This document shows, in pieces, positions 26,740 through 35,630 of a stretch of 64,000 nucleotides of DNA. The position numbers and the translations under genes are program-made. The notes below the pieces were generated by a model. That model saw only the letters and a list, made by a program, of their open reading frames with translations, had not been told where the DNA came from and did not search any database. The first letter of the stretch is position 1. The number at the start of each line of letters is the position of its first letter. Origin of the DNA: Kutzneria sp. CA-103260 (GTDB lineage: Bacteria; Actinomycetota; Actinomycetes; Mycobacteriales; Pseudonocardiaceae). The DNA lies in the NCBI RefSeq assembly GCF_018263855.1, contig NZ_CP073318.1:6696001-6760000 (forward strand), written 5' to 3'.

Positions 26740-28776
26740 CTACTTCGGTTGGGGACCGCCGCGCTGACTCATTTGTTCGAGCATGGCGTTGTAGGCGTTG
26801 AGGTCGGCGTCGCCGTCAGTGTCGGCGCGGCGGTCGGCCCGCCGGGCGGCGCGTTCGTCGGTGCGGGCCCACTGTGCGAGCAGGGCGAGCATCACGATGA
26901 GCAGGGGCAGTTCGCCTGCGGCCCAGGCGATGCCGCCGCCGAGGTGTTGGTCGGAGAGCTCGTTGGTGACCCAGGGCAGGGCGAGCGACCGGTAGAAGTT
27001 CTGGCCGATCACGGTCTGCATGCTCATCAGGATGACGCCGAAGAACGCGTGGAACGGCATGGAGGCGAACACCATGCCGAGTCGGCCAAGGGGAGGTAGC
27101 CGGCGCGGGGCGGGGTCGACGCCGATGACGGGCCAGTAGAACAGGTAGCCGACCAGGATGAAGTGGGCGTTCATCACCAGATGCGCCCAGTGGTAGTTCA
27201 ACGCGGCGTCGAACAGGCCGGAGAAGTAGAGGCCGTAGAAGGAGCCCACGAACAGAACGAGGGCGACGACGGGGTGCGTGAGGACGCGGGCGACGGGCGA
27301 GTGGACGGCGGCAAGCAGCCATTCGCGAGGTCCAGGGGCACGGTCCTTGCCGGCGGTGGGCAGCGCGCGAAGCGCGAGGGTGACGGGTCCACCGAGCGCG
27401 AGCAGCGGCGGGGCGAGCATGTTGAGCATCATGTGCCCGCCCATGTGCACGCTGAACATCGCGGTGGCGTAGCGACCGATGCCGGAGGACGTCGCGAGCA
27501 GGATGGCGGCGCAGCCGCCGACCCAGGCGACGGTGCGGCCGACGGGCCACCGATCCCCCCGCAGCCGAAGTCGCCGGACGCCGAGCAGGTAGAGGACGAT
27601 GCCGAGGATGGCGGCGGTGCCGTAGACGAGGTCGAAGCGCCAGTCGAAGAGCAGGCGCAACACCGTGGGCGGCCCGTCGAGCGGGTAACCGATGAGCCGT
27701 TCGACGTCGCTGACGGCGGAATAGACGTCCTGGGGCGGAGGGGTCCGGGCCAGCGCGGAGGCGACGCCGAGGGTGACGAACATGATCAGCACCTCGACCG
27801 CGGCGAGCCGGATCAGGGAGCCACCGGAGCCGCTCGCGAGCACGGCCTTCACGCCGCGTTCCCGCTGGAAGTAGCCGACGACGCCGAGCACGGCGAGCAG
27901 GGCGATCTTGGCGAGGACGAGCAGACCGTAGGAGGTGCTGAACAGGTCGCCGAGGGGCAGCCGGACGAGGGCGTTGATGACACCGGAGGCGGCCATCACG
28001 ATCCAGCAGACCAGGGCGACTTTGGAGAAGCGACTGGTCGCAAGCCCCAGGTCGGCGCCGCGGCGGCGGGCGTGGGCCAGCAGCGCGATGAGGCCGCCGA
28101 CCCAGATGGCGGCGGCGATGAGGTGGTACAGCAGGCTGTTGGTGGCCAGGTCGTGGGAGCCACCGGCGGACGAGTGGCCGCTCGCGGCAACGGGCACGAG
28201 CCCGACCAGAGCGAGGAAGAACAGGGTGGCGGTCCATCCCCAGGACAGCGCGAAGAAGCAGCCGACAGCCAGCAGAAAAACGATGACGGCGGTGATGACC
28301 CACGCCTCGGACTGCTCGACGATGCCGACGCTGCTGATGAGCACGCTGGGGTTGAGCATGAAGCTGATGGGCTTGCCCTCGGCGTCGGCGAGGGTGAAAG
28401 GCACCTCGAGCAGGGCGCCGACGCACCAGGCGACCGCGGCCCAGCCGGCGGTGCGCAGGGCGGCGTAGCCGTCGACGGCGAGCCGCCCGGAACGTCGCGG
28501 AGCCACGAGGAAGGCGGCGAACAGCAGGGCTCCGACGCAGACGGTCGAGGCGGCCTCGGTCAGGACCCGGACCACGGTGATGCCGTAGCGGGTGATCGCG
28601 CCGGGATCGGGCAGTCCCAGGTTCGTGTACAGCAGCTCGCTGCCGGAGAACAGTGTCAGCACGGCCGCGACCAGGGCGGCGATGACGGTACTGATCAACA
28701 GCAACGGGAGCATGCCGGCGGGTCGGCGAACCTGCGCGCCGGGTGTGGGCTCGGCTGTCACGACGTCTTCGGCCAC
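26740..28776 (-). CDS. CopD/CtaG two-domain copper transport and oxidase-assembly protein
   Basis: A 678-residue polytopic membrane protein. The first 340 residues are CopD-like copper-resistance sequence with the conserved LLYHLIAAAIWVGGLIALL and SRFSKVALVCW. The second half is CtaG-like cytochrome c oxidase assembly factor: SVHMGGHMMLNMLAPPLLALGGP, HWAHLVMNAHFILVGYLFYWPVIG and MPFHAFFGVILMSM. Several of these His residues can bind copper. The same fusion occurs in mycobacteria (Rv0102). It probably supplies copper to the aa3-type oxidase. It begins 27 bp after the MFS gene stop on the same strand, so the two may be co-transcribed. The cytoplasmic C-terminus is Arg/Asp-rich. Confidence 0.93.
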   Translation of the reverse strand: MAEDVVTAEPTPGAQVRRPAGMLPLLLISTVIAALVAAVLTLFSGSELLYTNLGLPDPGAITRYGITVVRVLTEAASTVCVGALLFAAFLVAPRRSGRLAVDGYAALRTAGWAAVAWCVGALLEVPFTLADAEGKPISFMLNPSVLISSVGIVEQSEAWVITAVIVFLLAVGCFFALSWGWTATLFFLALVGLVPVAASGHSSAGGSHDLATNSLLYHLIAAAIWVGGLIALLAHARRRGADLGLATSRFSKVALVCWIVMAASGVINALVRLPLGDLFSTSYGLLVLAKIALLAVLGVVGYFQRERGVKAVLASGSGGSLIRLAAVEVLIMFVTLGVASALARTPPPQDVYSAVSDVERLIGYPLDGPPTVLRLLFDWRFDLVYGTAAILGIVLYLLGVRRLRLRGDRWPVGRTVAWVGGCAAILLATSSGIGRYATAMFSVHMGGHMMLNMLAPPLLALGGPVTLALRALPTAGKDRAPGPREWLLAAVHSPVARVLTHPVVALVLFVGSFYGLYFSGLFDAALNYHWAHLVMNAHFILVGYLFYWPVIGVDPAPRRLPPLGRLGMVFASMPFHAFFGVILMSMQTVIGQNFYRSLALPWVTNELSDQHLGGGIAWAAGELPLLIVMLALLAQWARTDERAARRADRRADTDGDADLNAYNAMLEQMSQRGGPQPK

Positions 28777-28803
28777 GTAGTTGAGGGTAGGCCGCGACGC
28801 AGC

Positions 28804-30006
28804 TCACACCGTCGGCGCACCGACCGCTGCTGGTGCGCATTCCCGACGACGGGCGCGAATCACCAATACGACAGCGGGCACGATGAGCGCCGCGACGACG
28901 GCGGCGGTACCGAGCGTGAAGCCGAGGCCGCCCCACTGGGCGAGTTGGCCGAGCAGCGGCGGGCCGCCGAGGAAGCCGGTGTAGGCGATGGTGCTGACGA
29001 AGCCGATCTCGCGCTCGCCGCCGGTGCCGTCGGCGCGGCGGCCGGCGGCGCCGGCCAGGCTCATGGTGACGGGGAAGGAGTACGCGAGCCCGACTCCGGC
29101 GAACGCGAAGCCGACATACGCGACGGCGGGAACGTGGATCGTGACGGCGGCGAGAAGTCCGACGGCGGCGAGCGATGCGCCGAAAACGAGCATTCGGTAC
29201 GGGCCCCACCTCCGTTCCACCCGCTCTCCGGACAACCGGGTCAGCGCCATCGCGACGGAGTAGACCGAGTAGCCGGCGGCGGCGAGGGAGTCGGACACGC
29301 CGCGGTCTTGGGCGAGGAACAGCGCGGTCCAGTCGGCCGAGGCCCCCTCGGCGACGGCGGAGAACAGGGCGATCAGGGCCAGCAGCCAGAGCAGAGGGCG
29401 GCGGACGGGCGACGGGCCGGCGACCACGACGTCACCCGATCGGGCCCGGGACCGCTCGCCCGCCTCCGCCGGTAGCGAGGTGACGATGAGCGCGACGGCG
29501 ACGACGCCGATCACGGCGAGGATCAAGAACTGCCGTAACGGACTCCATTGCAGCCCGGCGGCGAACGCGGCTCCCACCGATCCGACGAGACCGCCGAAGC
29601 TGAAGCCGGCGTGGAACACGGGCATGAGGGGCCGGTCGAGCAGCCGGATAACAGTGACGGCGGCGATGTTCATAGAGACGTCGAGCGAGCCGATCGTGAG
29701 CCCGAGGACGAACAGCACGAGGCCGAGTTGCAGCGGCGACGTCGTGAGACCGAGCAACGGCAACACGACGAAGCCACCGGCGGCGGCGAGCACCATGACG
29801 GCGCGCGAGCCGAAGGCGGCGCAGAGCCGGCCCGCGACGGGCGCGGCGAGGAAGAGCCCGACGCTCACGCCGAACAGCGACAGCCCGAGCCCGGCGGGAG
29901 TGGCACCGACCTGCGCGGCGAGCGCCGGCACGCGGGCGGCCCAGGAGCCGAACACCACTCCGTTGAGCACGAACACGATGAACACAGCGGTGCTCTTGGC
30001 CAGCAT
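28804..30006 (-). CDS. MFS transporter (YbjJ-like)
   Basis: A 400-residue transporter with about twelve membrane helices. The first helix and loop (FIVFVLNGVVFGSWAARVPALAAQVG) are typical of the YbjJ group of putative sugar or drug efflux proteins. The family loop FGSRAV is present between helices 2 and 3. ATG 30006 has AAGGGGG upstream. It is divergent from a LacI-type regulator, and a perfect palindrome lies between them, so it is almost certainly controlled by that regulator. The substrate is unknown, but LacI control suggests a carbohydrate-related one. Confidence 0.92.
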   Translation of the reverse strand: MLAKSTAVFIVFVLNGVVFGSWAARVPALAAQVGATPAGLGLSLFGVSVGLFLAAPVAGRLCAAFGSRAVMVLAAAGGFVVLPLLGLTTSPLQLGLVLFVLGLTIGSLDVSMNIAAVTVIRLLDRPLMPVFHAGFSFGGLVGSVGAAFAAGLQWSPLRQFLILAVIGVVAVALIVTSLPAEAGERSRARSGDVVVAGPSPVRRPLLWLLALIALFSAVAEGASADWTALFLAQDRGVSDSLAAAGYSVYSVAMALTRLSGERVERRWGPYRMLVFGASLAAVGLLAAVTIHVPAVAYVGFAFAGVGLAYSFPVTMSLAGAAGRRADGTGGEREIGFVSTIAYTGFLGGPPLLGQLAQWGGLGFTLGTAAVVAALIVPAVVLVIRARRRECAPAAVGAPTV

Positions 30007-30030
30007 CCATACCCCCTTCGACTGGAACGT

Positions 30031-30058
30031 GACTGTACTGAAGCGCTTCAGTACAGTC
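30031..30058. promoter_or_regulatory. 28-bp perfect LacI-type operator
   Basis: The sequence GACTGTACTGAA, central GCGC, then TTCAGTACAGTC is perfectly self-complementary over 28 bases. The central CpG within AAGCGCTT is typical of LacI/GalR operators. It lies 24 bases before the MFS start and 43 bases before the LacI start, so one site can regulate both divergent genes. Confidence 0.88.
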
Positions 30059-30101
30059 TAGTGCGCAAGGTCGCCCCTCTGCGCCAACTACGCTCTTCCC
30101 C

Positions 30102-31184
30102 GTGGACACCGAGCAGAGCCGCCGACCGACCCTCGACACGGTCGCCCGTGCCGTCGGGGTCTCGCGGGCGACGGTGTCCAACGCCTACAACCGGCCCAAC
30201 CAGCTCTCCGCCGGCCTGCGCACACGGATCCTCGAGGTCGCCGACAGGCTCGGCTACCTCGGCCCAGACCCGGTCGCCCGCAGCCTGGCGACGCGGAAGT
30301 CGGCCGCGGTCGCGTTCATGCTGCCCTCGGGTCTGTCCAGCGCCTTCTCCGATCCAGCGCTGACGATCATGCTCGACGCGCTGGCCGCCACGGTCGACGG
30401 CCGCGACCACGCCCTGGTGCTGTTGCCCGGCGACGAGACCGGCGGACCACGGCCGGAAAGCATCGCCCGCGCACAGGCCGACGTGGCCGTGGCGTACTCA
30501 CTGCCGGACAACGCCCCGGCACTGACCGCGGTGCGCCAGCGCCGACTGCCGATGGTGGTCGTGGACCAGCCGGCGAGCGGTGGCACGGCGCGGGTCGAAC
30601 TCGACGATTTCGGCGGAACACAGGCGGTCGGCCGCTACCTCACCGAGCTCGGACACCGCGACTTCGGCGTGATCTCACTCACCCTTCATCCGGACGGCCG
30701 CTCCGGCCCGGCCGAACCGGAGCGCCGCACCGGGTCGCCGTATCGCGTGACACGCGAACGCATGAGCGGATATGTCGACGCGCTGACGGCGGTCGGCATC
30801 GCCACCGAGACAGTGCCGGTCTGGGAGGCCGTGACCAGCGGACGCGAGCACGGCCGAACCGCCGCGCGCTGGTTGTTACAGCAGACTCCGCAGCCGACGG
30901 CGCTGCTCTGCATGTCCGACGAACTGGCGTTGGGCGCGCTCCAGGCGGCTCGTGACGCCGGCCTGTCGGTGCCGGCGGACGTGTCGGTCGTCGGATTCGA
31001 CGACACGCCCGCCGCCGGCGTCGCGGACCCGCCGCTGACCACGGTCAGACAACCGCTGGTCGAGAAGGGTCGGCTGGCCGGCGAACTGGCCCTGACCCTG
31101 CTGGACGGCGGCAGACCGAGCAGACCCGTACGCCTCGACGTGGAACTCGTGGTGCGCGCATCGAGCGCCGCCCCGATCCGGTGA
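30102..31184 (+). CDS. LacI family transcriptional regulator
   Basis: A 360-residue repressor. The N-terminal helix-turn-helix TLDTVARAVGVSRATVSNAYNRP and hinge region (SLATRKSAAVAFMLP) are standard for LacI/GalR. The periplasmic-binding-protein-like sensor follows, with the conserved end of the family (PADVSVVGFDDTPAAGVADPPLTTVRQP). The start is GTG 30102. It most likely represses itself and the divergent MFS gene through the 28-bp palindrome. The effector cannot be deduced. Confidence 0.94.
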   Translation: MDTEQSRRPTLDTVARAVGVSRATVSNAYNRPNQLSAGLRTRILEVADRLGYLGPDPVARSLATRKSAAVAFMLPSGLSSAFSDPALTIMLDALAATVDGRDHALVLLPGDETGGPRPESIARAQADVAVAYSLPDNAPALTAVRQRRLPMVVVDQPASGGTARVELDDFGGTQAVGRYLTELGHRDFGVISLTLHPDGRSGPAEPERRTGSPYRVTRERMSGYVDALTAVGIATETVPVWEAVTSGREHGRTAARWLLQQTPQPTALLCMSDELALGALQAARDAGLSVPADVSVVGFDDTPAAGVADPPLTTVRQPLVEKGRLAGELALTLLDGGRPSRPVRLDVELVVRASSAAPIR

Positions 31185-31331
31185 ACCCGAACGCGGATTG
31201 ACAACGCCGAGTGCAGAAATCGGCACCCACGGTGGTTGTCCATATCGTGATCATCCGAATGAGGGTCAACCGGAAACGACTGGCGGGCTTGAAGCGATGT
31301 ACCTCACGGGGCGTGCGCCGACATGCCCCAA

Positions 31332-31404
31332 GCCTCCGTAGCTCAGCGGACAGAGCGAGTGACTTCTAATCACTTGGTCGCAGGTTCGAGTCCTGCCGGG
31401 GGCA
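31332..31404 (+). tRNA. tRNA-Arg (anticodon TCT)
   Basis: A 73-base cloverleaf. The acceptor arm GCCTCCG pairs with CGGGGGC (one G-T). The D arm contains AGCTCAGCGGACAGAGC. The anticodon stem AGTGA/TCACT encloses loop CTTCTAA, giving anticodon TCT (reads AGA). The T arm is GCAGG-TTCGAGT-CCTGC, and the discriminator base is A. CCA is not encoded. AGA is a rare codon in this DNA, so this is a minor tRNA. No integrase is adjacent. Confidence 0.96.
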
Positions 31405-31802
31405 CCCATTTCCAGCCGGCCGTGGCGAGCCGGCGGCGACCGTGTGACGCCCGTCTCTCTAATCTGGAGGCGGGTGTGCGCCGCCCACAGGTCGAGCCCT
31501 GACCGCCGGCGCCCCAGGTGCGCACACCATGGAGTTACCGACAAGGCGGTCGACAACCACATTCGGCGACAGATTGGGAAAACATTCGCCGAAGCGTCGC
31601 CGCGGAAGTCACGGAAGAGCTATCCGCCAATACGTACGGTGCCGATGCCGGCACTGTCCGAAGAAACCGAGCAGCCGTTACGGCAAACGGTGCCGAACAC
31701 ACCACTGTTCGCCGTTGCCGGTATCGACCATCCGTCGGATCGACTCGGCGCGGCGCTGGTGAGACACCGCTCTGTCGGGTGTCCTTTCGGGCACGAGCGG
31801 CG
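31405..31802. other. 398-bp gap after tRNA-Arg with no supported gene
   Basis: Several short frames are open here, but none has a good start, a recognisable product or typical codon use. Base composition is less GC-rich than the flanking genes, especially from 31530 to 31740. I looked for a second copy of the tRNA 3' end (an attachment-site mark of a lost integrated element) and did not find one. It may be a decayed remnant or simply the trailer of the tRNA. Confidence 0.4.
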
Positions 31803-33014
31803 TCAGCGCAGCCGGGCGTGACTGGGCCGCAGGTCGGCGATCGCCCGCACGCCGAGCAGTTGCATCGTCCGCACGATCTCCTTGCGCAGGATTTCGACGG
31901 TGCGCAGCACGCCGCGCTCGCCGCCGGCCATCAGCCCGTACAGGTAGGCGCGGCCGATCAGGCACAGGTCGGCGCCCATGGCCATCGCGGCCACGATGTC
32001 GGCGCCGGACAGGATGCCGGTGTCCAGCCAGACCTCGGCGTCGTCCTTGACCTGGTCGACGACCTGCGGCAGCAGCTCCAGCGGCGTCGGCGCGCGGTCG
32101 AGCTGCCGGCCGCCGTGGTTGGACAGCAGCACGGCGTCGGCGCCGTGTTTGACGACGTCGCGGGCGTCATCGACGTTCTGGATGCCCTTGACGACAAGCT
32201 TGCCGGGCCACATCTCGCGGACCCAGTCCAGATCGTCGAAGTTCAGCGTCGGGTCGAACATCGAGTTGATGAGGTCCTCGACCGTGCCGCCCCACTCGGT
32301 GAGCGAGGCAAAGGTCAGTGGCTCGGTCGTGAGCAGGTTGAACCACCACGCGGGGTGCAGCGCGCCGTCGACGAAGGTGCGCAGCGTCAGTGCGGGTGGG
32401 ATGGTGAGGCCGTTGCGCACGTCCCGCATGCGCGCGCCGCCGACGGGCGTGTCGACTGTGAGCATAACCGTGTCGTAGCCGGCGGCCCGTGCGCGCTCCA
32501 GCAACTCACGGCCCGCGCCCTTGTCACGCCACACGTATAGCTGGAACCACTTGCGCGCGTCGGGGGCGACCGCCGCGACGTCCTCGATGGAAGTGGTGCC
32601 CATTGTGGACAGTGCGTACGGAATGCCGACGCGCTGCGCGACCTTGGCGACTGCTCGCTCCCCCTCGTGGTTCATCATCCGCGTGAACCCTGTGGGCGCG
32701 AACGCGAACGGCAGTGCGCTGCGCTTGCCCAGCACCTCGACGCTGGTGTCCGGGTCGGCGACACCGCGCAGCACATTCGGCCGGAACTCGACGCGTCGGA
32801 ACGCCGTGCGCGCACGGCGGAGACTGTCTTCCAGCTCAGCGGCGCCGTCGGTGTAGTCGAACACTGCTCGCGGCGTGCGCAGACGGGCGATGGTGCGCAG
32901 GTCTGCGATCGTGTGCGCGGACGCGAGCCGGCGCTCCGTCGGATCGAACACGAACGGCTTCGGCCGGAGCAACTGCGCCAGCTCGCTGGGACGCGGCAAG
33001 CGGCGTTCGGTCAC
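31803..33014 (-). CDS. lldD: FMN-dependent L-lactate dehydrogenase / alpha-hydroxy-acid oxidase family
   Basis: A 403-residue flavoenzyme that oxidises an L-2-hydroxy acid, probably lactate to pyruvate, feeding the respiratory chain. The TIM barrel has the FMN/substrate residues in FAPTGFTRMMNHEGE, ALSTMGTTSIED, KWFQLYVWRD, LTVDTPVGGARMRDVRNG and LVVKGIQ. The catalytic His is in LLSNHGGRQLDR. Overall it is very close to mycobacterial LldD2. I start it at GTG 33014 (MTERRLPRP) because AGGAAGGTGG precedes it and it matches the mycobacterial N-terminus; GTG 33029 would add five residues. Confidence 0.94.
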   Translation of the reverse strand: MTERRLPRPSELAQLLRPKPFVFDPTERRLASAHTIADLRTIARLRTPRAVFDYTDGAAELEDSLRRARTAFRRVEFRPNVLRGVADPDTSVEVLGKRSALPFAFAPTGFTRMMNHEGERAVAKVAQRVGIPYALSTMGTTSIEDVAAVAPDARKWFQLYVWRDKGAGRELLERARAAGYDTVMLTVDTPVGGARMRDVRNGLTIPPALTLRTFVDGALHPAWWFNLLTTEPLTFASLTEWGGTVEDLINSMFDPTLNFDDLDWVREMWPGKLVVKGIQNVDDARDVVKHGADAVLLSNHGGRQLDRAPTPLELLPQVVDQVKDDAEVWLDTGILSGADIVAAMAMGADLCLIGRAYLYGLMAGGERGVLRTVEILRKEIVRTMQLLGVRAIADLRPSHARLR

Positions 33015-33097
33015 GTCCACCTTCCTCACTGTCTGGTCACACCTCGCTGTCTGGGCACAGCGTGGGCGCGACCGGTGCGGCAGATACCGTCGTCAGC

Positions 33098-34054
33098 GTG
33101 CCAGCAGTCATCACGTCGCTCAAGGACGACCACCTGCAGCAGGTCCGGGCCCTCGCCAGCCGCACGGGCCGGGCCGAAGCCGGCGGCTGTCTGTTGGAAG
33201 GGGCCGCGCTCATCACCCAGGCGGTAGAAGCTGGCGCGACGCTACGGTTCGCGCTCGCCGCCGAGGGTGCCTCCGATCCGGTGGCGTCGCTGCTGGCCGG
33301 GGCGCGGGTGCCGGTGATGGTGGCGAAGGAGTCGGTGCTGCGGCAGGCGGTGCGGCTGAACCGGTCGGTGTCCTGGCTGGCGGTCGCCGAGCTGGCGGCC
33401 ACCGACGACGATCAGCCGTATGGGGATTTCGCCGTCGTGCTGGACAACGTGCTTGATCCCGGCAATCTGGGCACGATCGTGCGCACGGCCGTCGGCCTCG
33501 GCGTCGCCGATATCGTCTGCACCGATCCAGAAACGGATCTGACCAGCCGCCGGGTGTTGGACGCCTCCCGAGCAGCGGTGCTCCGGGCCCGCCTCCGCCG
33601 GTACGAAACACCGGTCGAAGCGGTGCGCGACCTGCGCGAACGTGGCTTCGAGGTCGTCGCCACCTCGGGCCGTGCTCGCACGCTCCAGGGATCGGTGCCG
33701 CTGAGCGGGCGGCCCGTCGCCCTGGTCGTCGGCAACGAGACCGACGGCGTCGCCGACGAGGTGTTGGATCTGGCCGACCACGTGGTCCGGATTCCAATGT
33801 CGGGCGAGGTCGAGTCGCTCAACGTCGGTGTCGCCACCGGCATCAGTCTGTATGAACTGCGCGCCCGAATGGCGCTGGCCTCACTCGGCGTCACCGTCGC
33901 CGAACTCACCGCGACTGTTTCCGACCTGCGGGATTCCGGGTACGTGGGAGAGGATGCGGTGGAACGGGCACTGACCGGTTTCACGGCGGCGGAGCGGGCG
34001 CAGTTCCAGGGCTTTCTCCGCCGTATGCGGGAGAATCTCCGACGAGACGAGTGA
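33098..34054 (+). CDS. TrmH/SpoU family RNA 2'-O-methyltransferase
   Basis: A 318-residue SAM-dependent RNA methyltransferase with a trefoil-knot (SPOUT) fold. The N-terminal part is an L30e-like substrate-binding domain. The catalytic domain has the SpoU motifs: VVLDNVLDPGNLGTIVRTAVGLG (motif 1), ALVVGNETDGVADEV (motif 2) and VRIPMSGEVESLNVGVATGISLYE (motif 3). The C-terminal roughly 100 residues are an added helical extension. The start is GTG 33098, since the open frame upstream is antisense to the lactate dehydrogenase gene. The modified RNA base is not known. Confidence 0.92.
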   Translation: MPAVITSLKDDHLQQVRALASRTGRAEAGGCLLEGAALITQAVEAGATLRFALAAEGASDPVASLLAGARVPVMVAKESVLRQAVRLNRSVSWLAVAELAATDDDQPYGDFAVVLDNVLDPGNLGTIVRTAVGLGVADIVCTDPETDLTSRRVLDASRAAVLRARLRRYETPVEAVRDLRERGFEVVATSGRARTLQGSVPLSGRPVALVVGNETDGVADEVLDLADHVVRIPMSGEVESLNVGVATGISLYELRARMALASLGVTVAELTATVSDLRDSGYVGEDAVERALTGFTAAERAQFQGFLRRMRENLRRDE

Positions 34055-34057
34055 GCG

Positions 34058-34855
34058 ATGAACGAGCTGGTGTCCTTCGGTGAACCGACCGGTCAGGGCT
34101 GGACCCAGATCACCGAGCTGACCACCGCTCTTGTGTTGTGCTCACTTATCGGACTGGAACGGGAACTCAAGCAGAAGAGCGCCGGACTGCGCACGCTGAC
34201 ACTGGTCGGACTGGGCGCCGCGCTGTTCCTGCTGATCAGCAAATACGGTTTCACCGATGTGCTCGTCGAGGGCCGGGCAGTGCTGGACCCGTCCCGGGTC
34301 GCGGCCCAGATCGTGTCCGGCGTCGGCTTCATCGGCGGCGGCCTGATCTTCGTCCGGCAGAACATCGTGCGCGGGCTGACCACGGCCGCCGTGGTGTGGG
34401 TGAGTGTCGCCGTCGGCTGCGCCTGCGCGGCCGGTCTGCCACTGCTCGCCGTGTTCGTCACCGCGGCGCACTTCCTTGTGGTGTACGGATATCCGCCGCT
34501 GGTCCGGCTGCTCACCCGGTCCCGGCCGACGACCACGGTGGTGCGCACCAGCTACCGCGACGGCGAGGGCGCCCTGCGCGACATTCTTGAGCTCGTCACG
34601 ACGTCCGGGTACGTCGTCGAGCATGCCTCGACCAACCGGACCGAGGCGACCAACGTCATCGACCTGCGGCTGCGGCTCACCGGCCCGCGCCAGCTGGCCA
34701 CCTTGCTGACTGGTCTGTCCGATCACCCTGGGGTGTTGGCGGTCGACACCGGGCGAGGCCGACACCGAGGAATGATCAGGCCCGGGGCTGCGTGGCGAGC
34801 ACGCGGTAGCCCTTGTCGGTGGCGATGCGTTCGGTGGCGTGGCCCTGGTCGGTGA
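34058..34855 (+). CDS. MgtC/SapB family membrane protein
   Basis: A 265-residue protein with four to five N-terminal membrane helices and the MgtC signature (LIGLERELKQKSAGLRTLTLVGLGAALFLL, VSGVGFIGGGLIFV, VRGLTTAAVVWVSVAVG). The soluble C-terminus (about 165-240) is the ACT-like domain. The family is linked to magnesium limitation and growth in acid or host environments. The start lies three bases after the methyltransferase stop. The last 27 residues are Arg/Trp-rich, unlike the family, and are antisense to the convergent gene, so they probably result from loss of an earlier stop. Confidence 0.9.
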   Translation: MNELVSFGEPTGQGWTQITELTTALVLCSLIGLERELKQKSAGLRTLTLVGLGAALFLLISKYGFTDVLVEGRAVLDPSRVAAQIVSGVGFIGGGLIFVRQNIVRGLTTAAVVWVSVAVGCACAAGLPLLAVFVTAAHFLVVYGYPPLVRLLTRSRPTTTVVRTSYRDGEGALRDILELVTTSGYVVEHASTNRTEATNVIDLRLRLTGPRQLATLLTGLSDHPGVLAVDTGRGRHRGMIRPGAAWRARGSPCRWRCVRWRGPGR

Positions 34856-35384
34856 GCCACCTGGCCAGGGAGTCGGAGCCGAGGTTCTTCTGCACCACCA
34901 GATACGCGACGCCACCCGGCAGCAACCGGTCGAGCCAGTGCAGCAGCAGCTCGTGCAGCGCCTGCTTGCCGATGCGGATCGGCGGGTTCGAGTAGATCGC
35001 CGCGAACCGCGCATCCGCCGGCACTTCCTCGGGCAGCAGGCACGTGATCGCGTCGACGCCGGCCGCCTTCGCGTTGGCGCGGGCCAGTTCCAGTGACCGC
35101 GTGTTCACATCGACGCCGGTGATTCGGCGGCCCGGGTAGCGCTTGGCCAGCGTCAGCGCGATCGGGCCGTAGCCGCAGCCGACGTCCAGCAGGTCGCCGT
35201 CGACCGTCGGCGCAGGGGCGTTCTCCAGCAGCACCCTGGTGCCCGGGTCGAGCTGTTTTGGCGAGAACACCCCGGCGTCGGTGGTCAGCTTCAGCGTGAG
35301 GTCGGACAGCTCGACGGTGAGCAGCCGCGGGTCGCTGACCGCGTTCGGGTCGGCGGTGAAGTAGTGCTGGTGCTGCTCGGTCAC
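34776..35384 (-). CDS. Class I SAM-dependent methyltransferase, RsmC-like
   Basis: A 202-residue methyltransferase of the RsmC/RlmG (MTS) domain type, which methylates guanine-N2 in rRNA. It has motif I LLDVGCGYGPIALTLAKRYPG, the acidic motif II ITGVDVNTRSLELA and the catalytic motif IV YSNPPIRIG (NPP[FIY] of N-methyltransferases). It opens with EQHQHYFTADP, the usual entry. I choose GTG 35384; GTG 35414 would add ten unconserved residues. Its 3' end overlaps the convergent MgtC gene by 80 bases. Confidence 0.92.
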   Translation of the reverse strand: MTEQHQHYFTADPNAVSDPRLLTVELSDLTLKLTTDAGVFSPKQLDPGTRVLLENAPAPTVDGDLLDVGCGYGPIALTLAKRYPGRRITGVDVNTRSLELARANAKAAGVDAITCLLPEEVPADARFAAIYSNPPIRIGKQALHELLLHWLDRLLPGGVAYLVVQKNLGSDSLARWLTDQGHATERIATDKGYRVLATQPRA

Positions 35385-35630
35385 GCGACGATGGTAGCCA
35401 AGACGGCGCTCCACCTCGTGAATGGAGCGGACGGTGTCGTTTTCGGCAAATTACCTGGTGTTTTCCGGCGCGCTCGGTCGTTGTCGGCAGATTCGAGACC
35501 TTGAGAATTGATCCGGCCGATTGTTGTCGCGCACACCGTTGGTCATCGACGGCCCGGCCGAGGCACCTAGGCTCGGGATGACGCGCCGATCCTGACAGCA
35601 GATGGCAGTCTTTCGGGCGATGATGACGCC

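Noticed and set aside
31444..31821. 125-codon open frame after tRNA-Arg
   Set aside because: Composition and codon pattern are not coding-like, there is no ribosome binding site, and its end is antisense to the lactate dehydrogenase gene.
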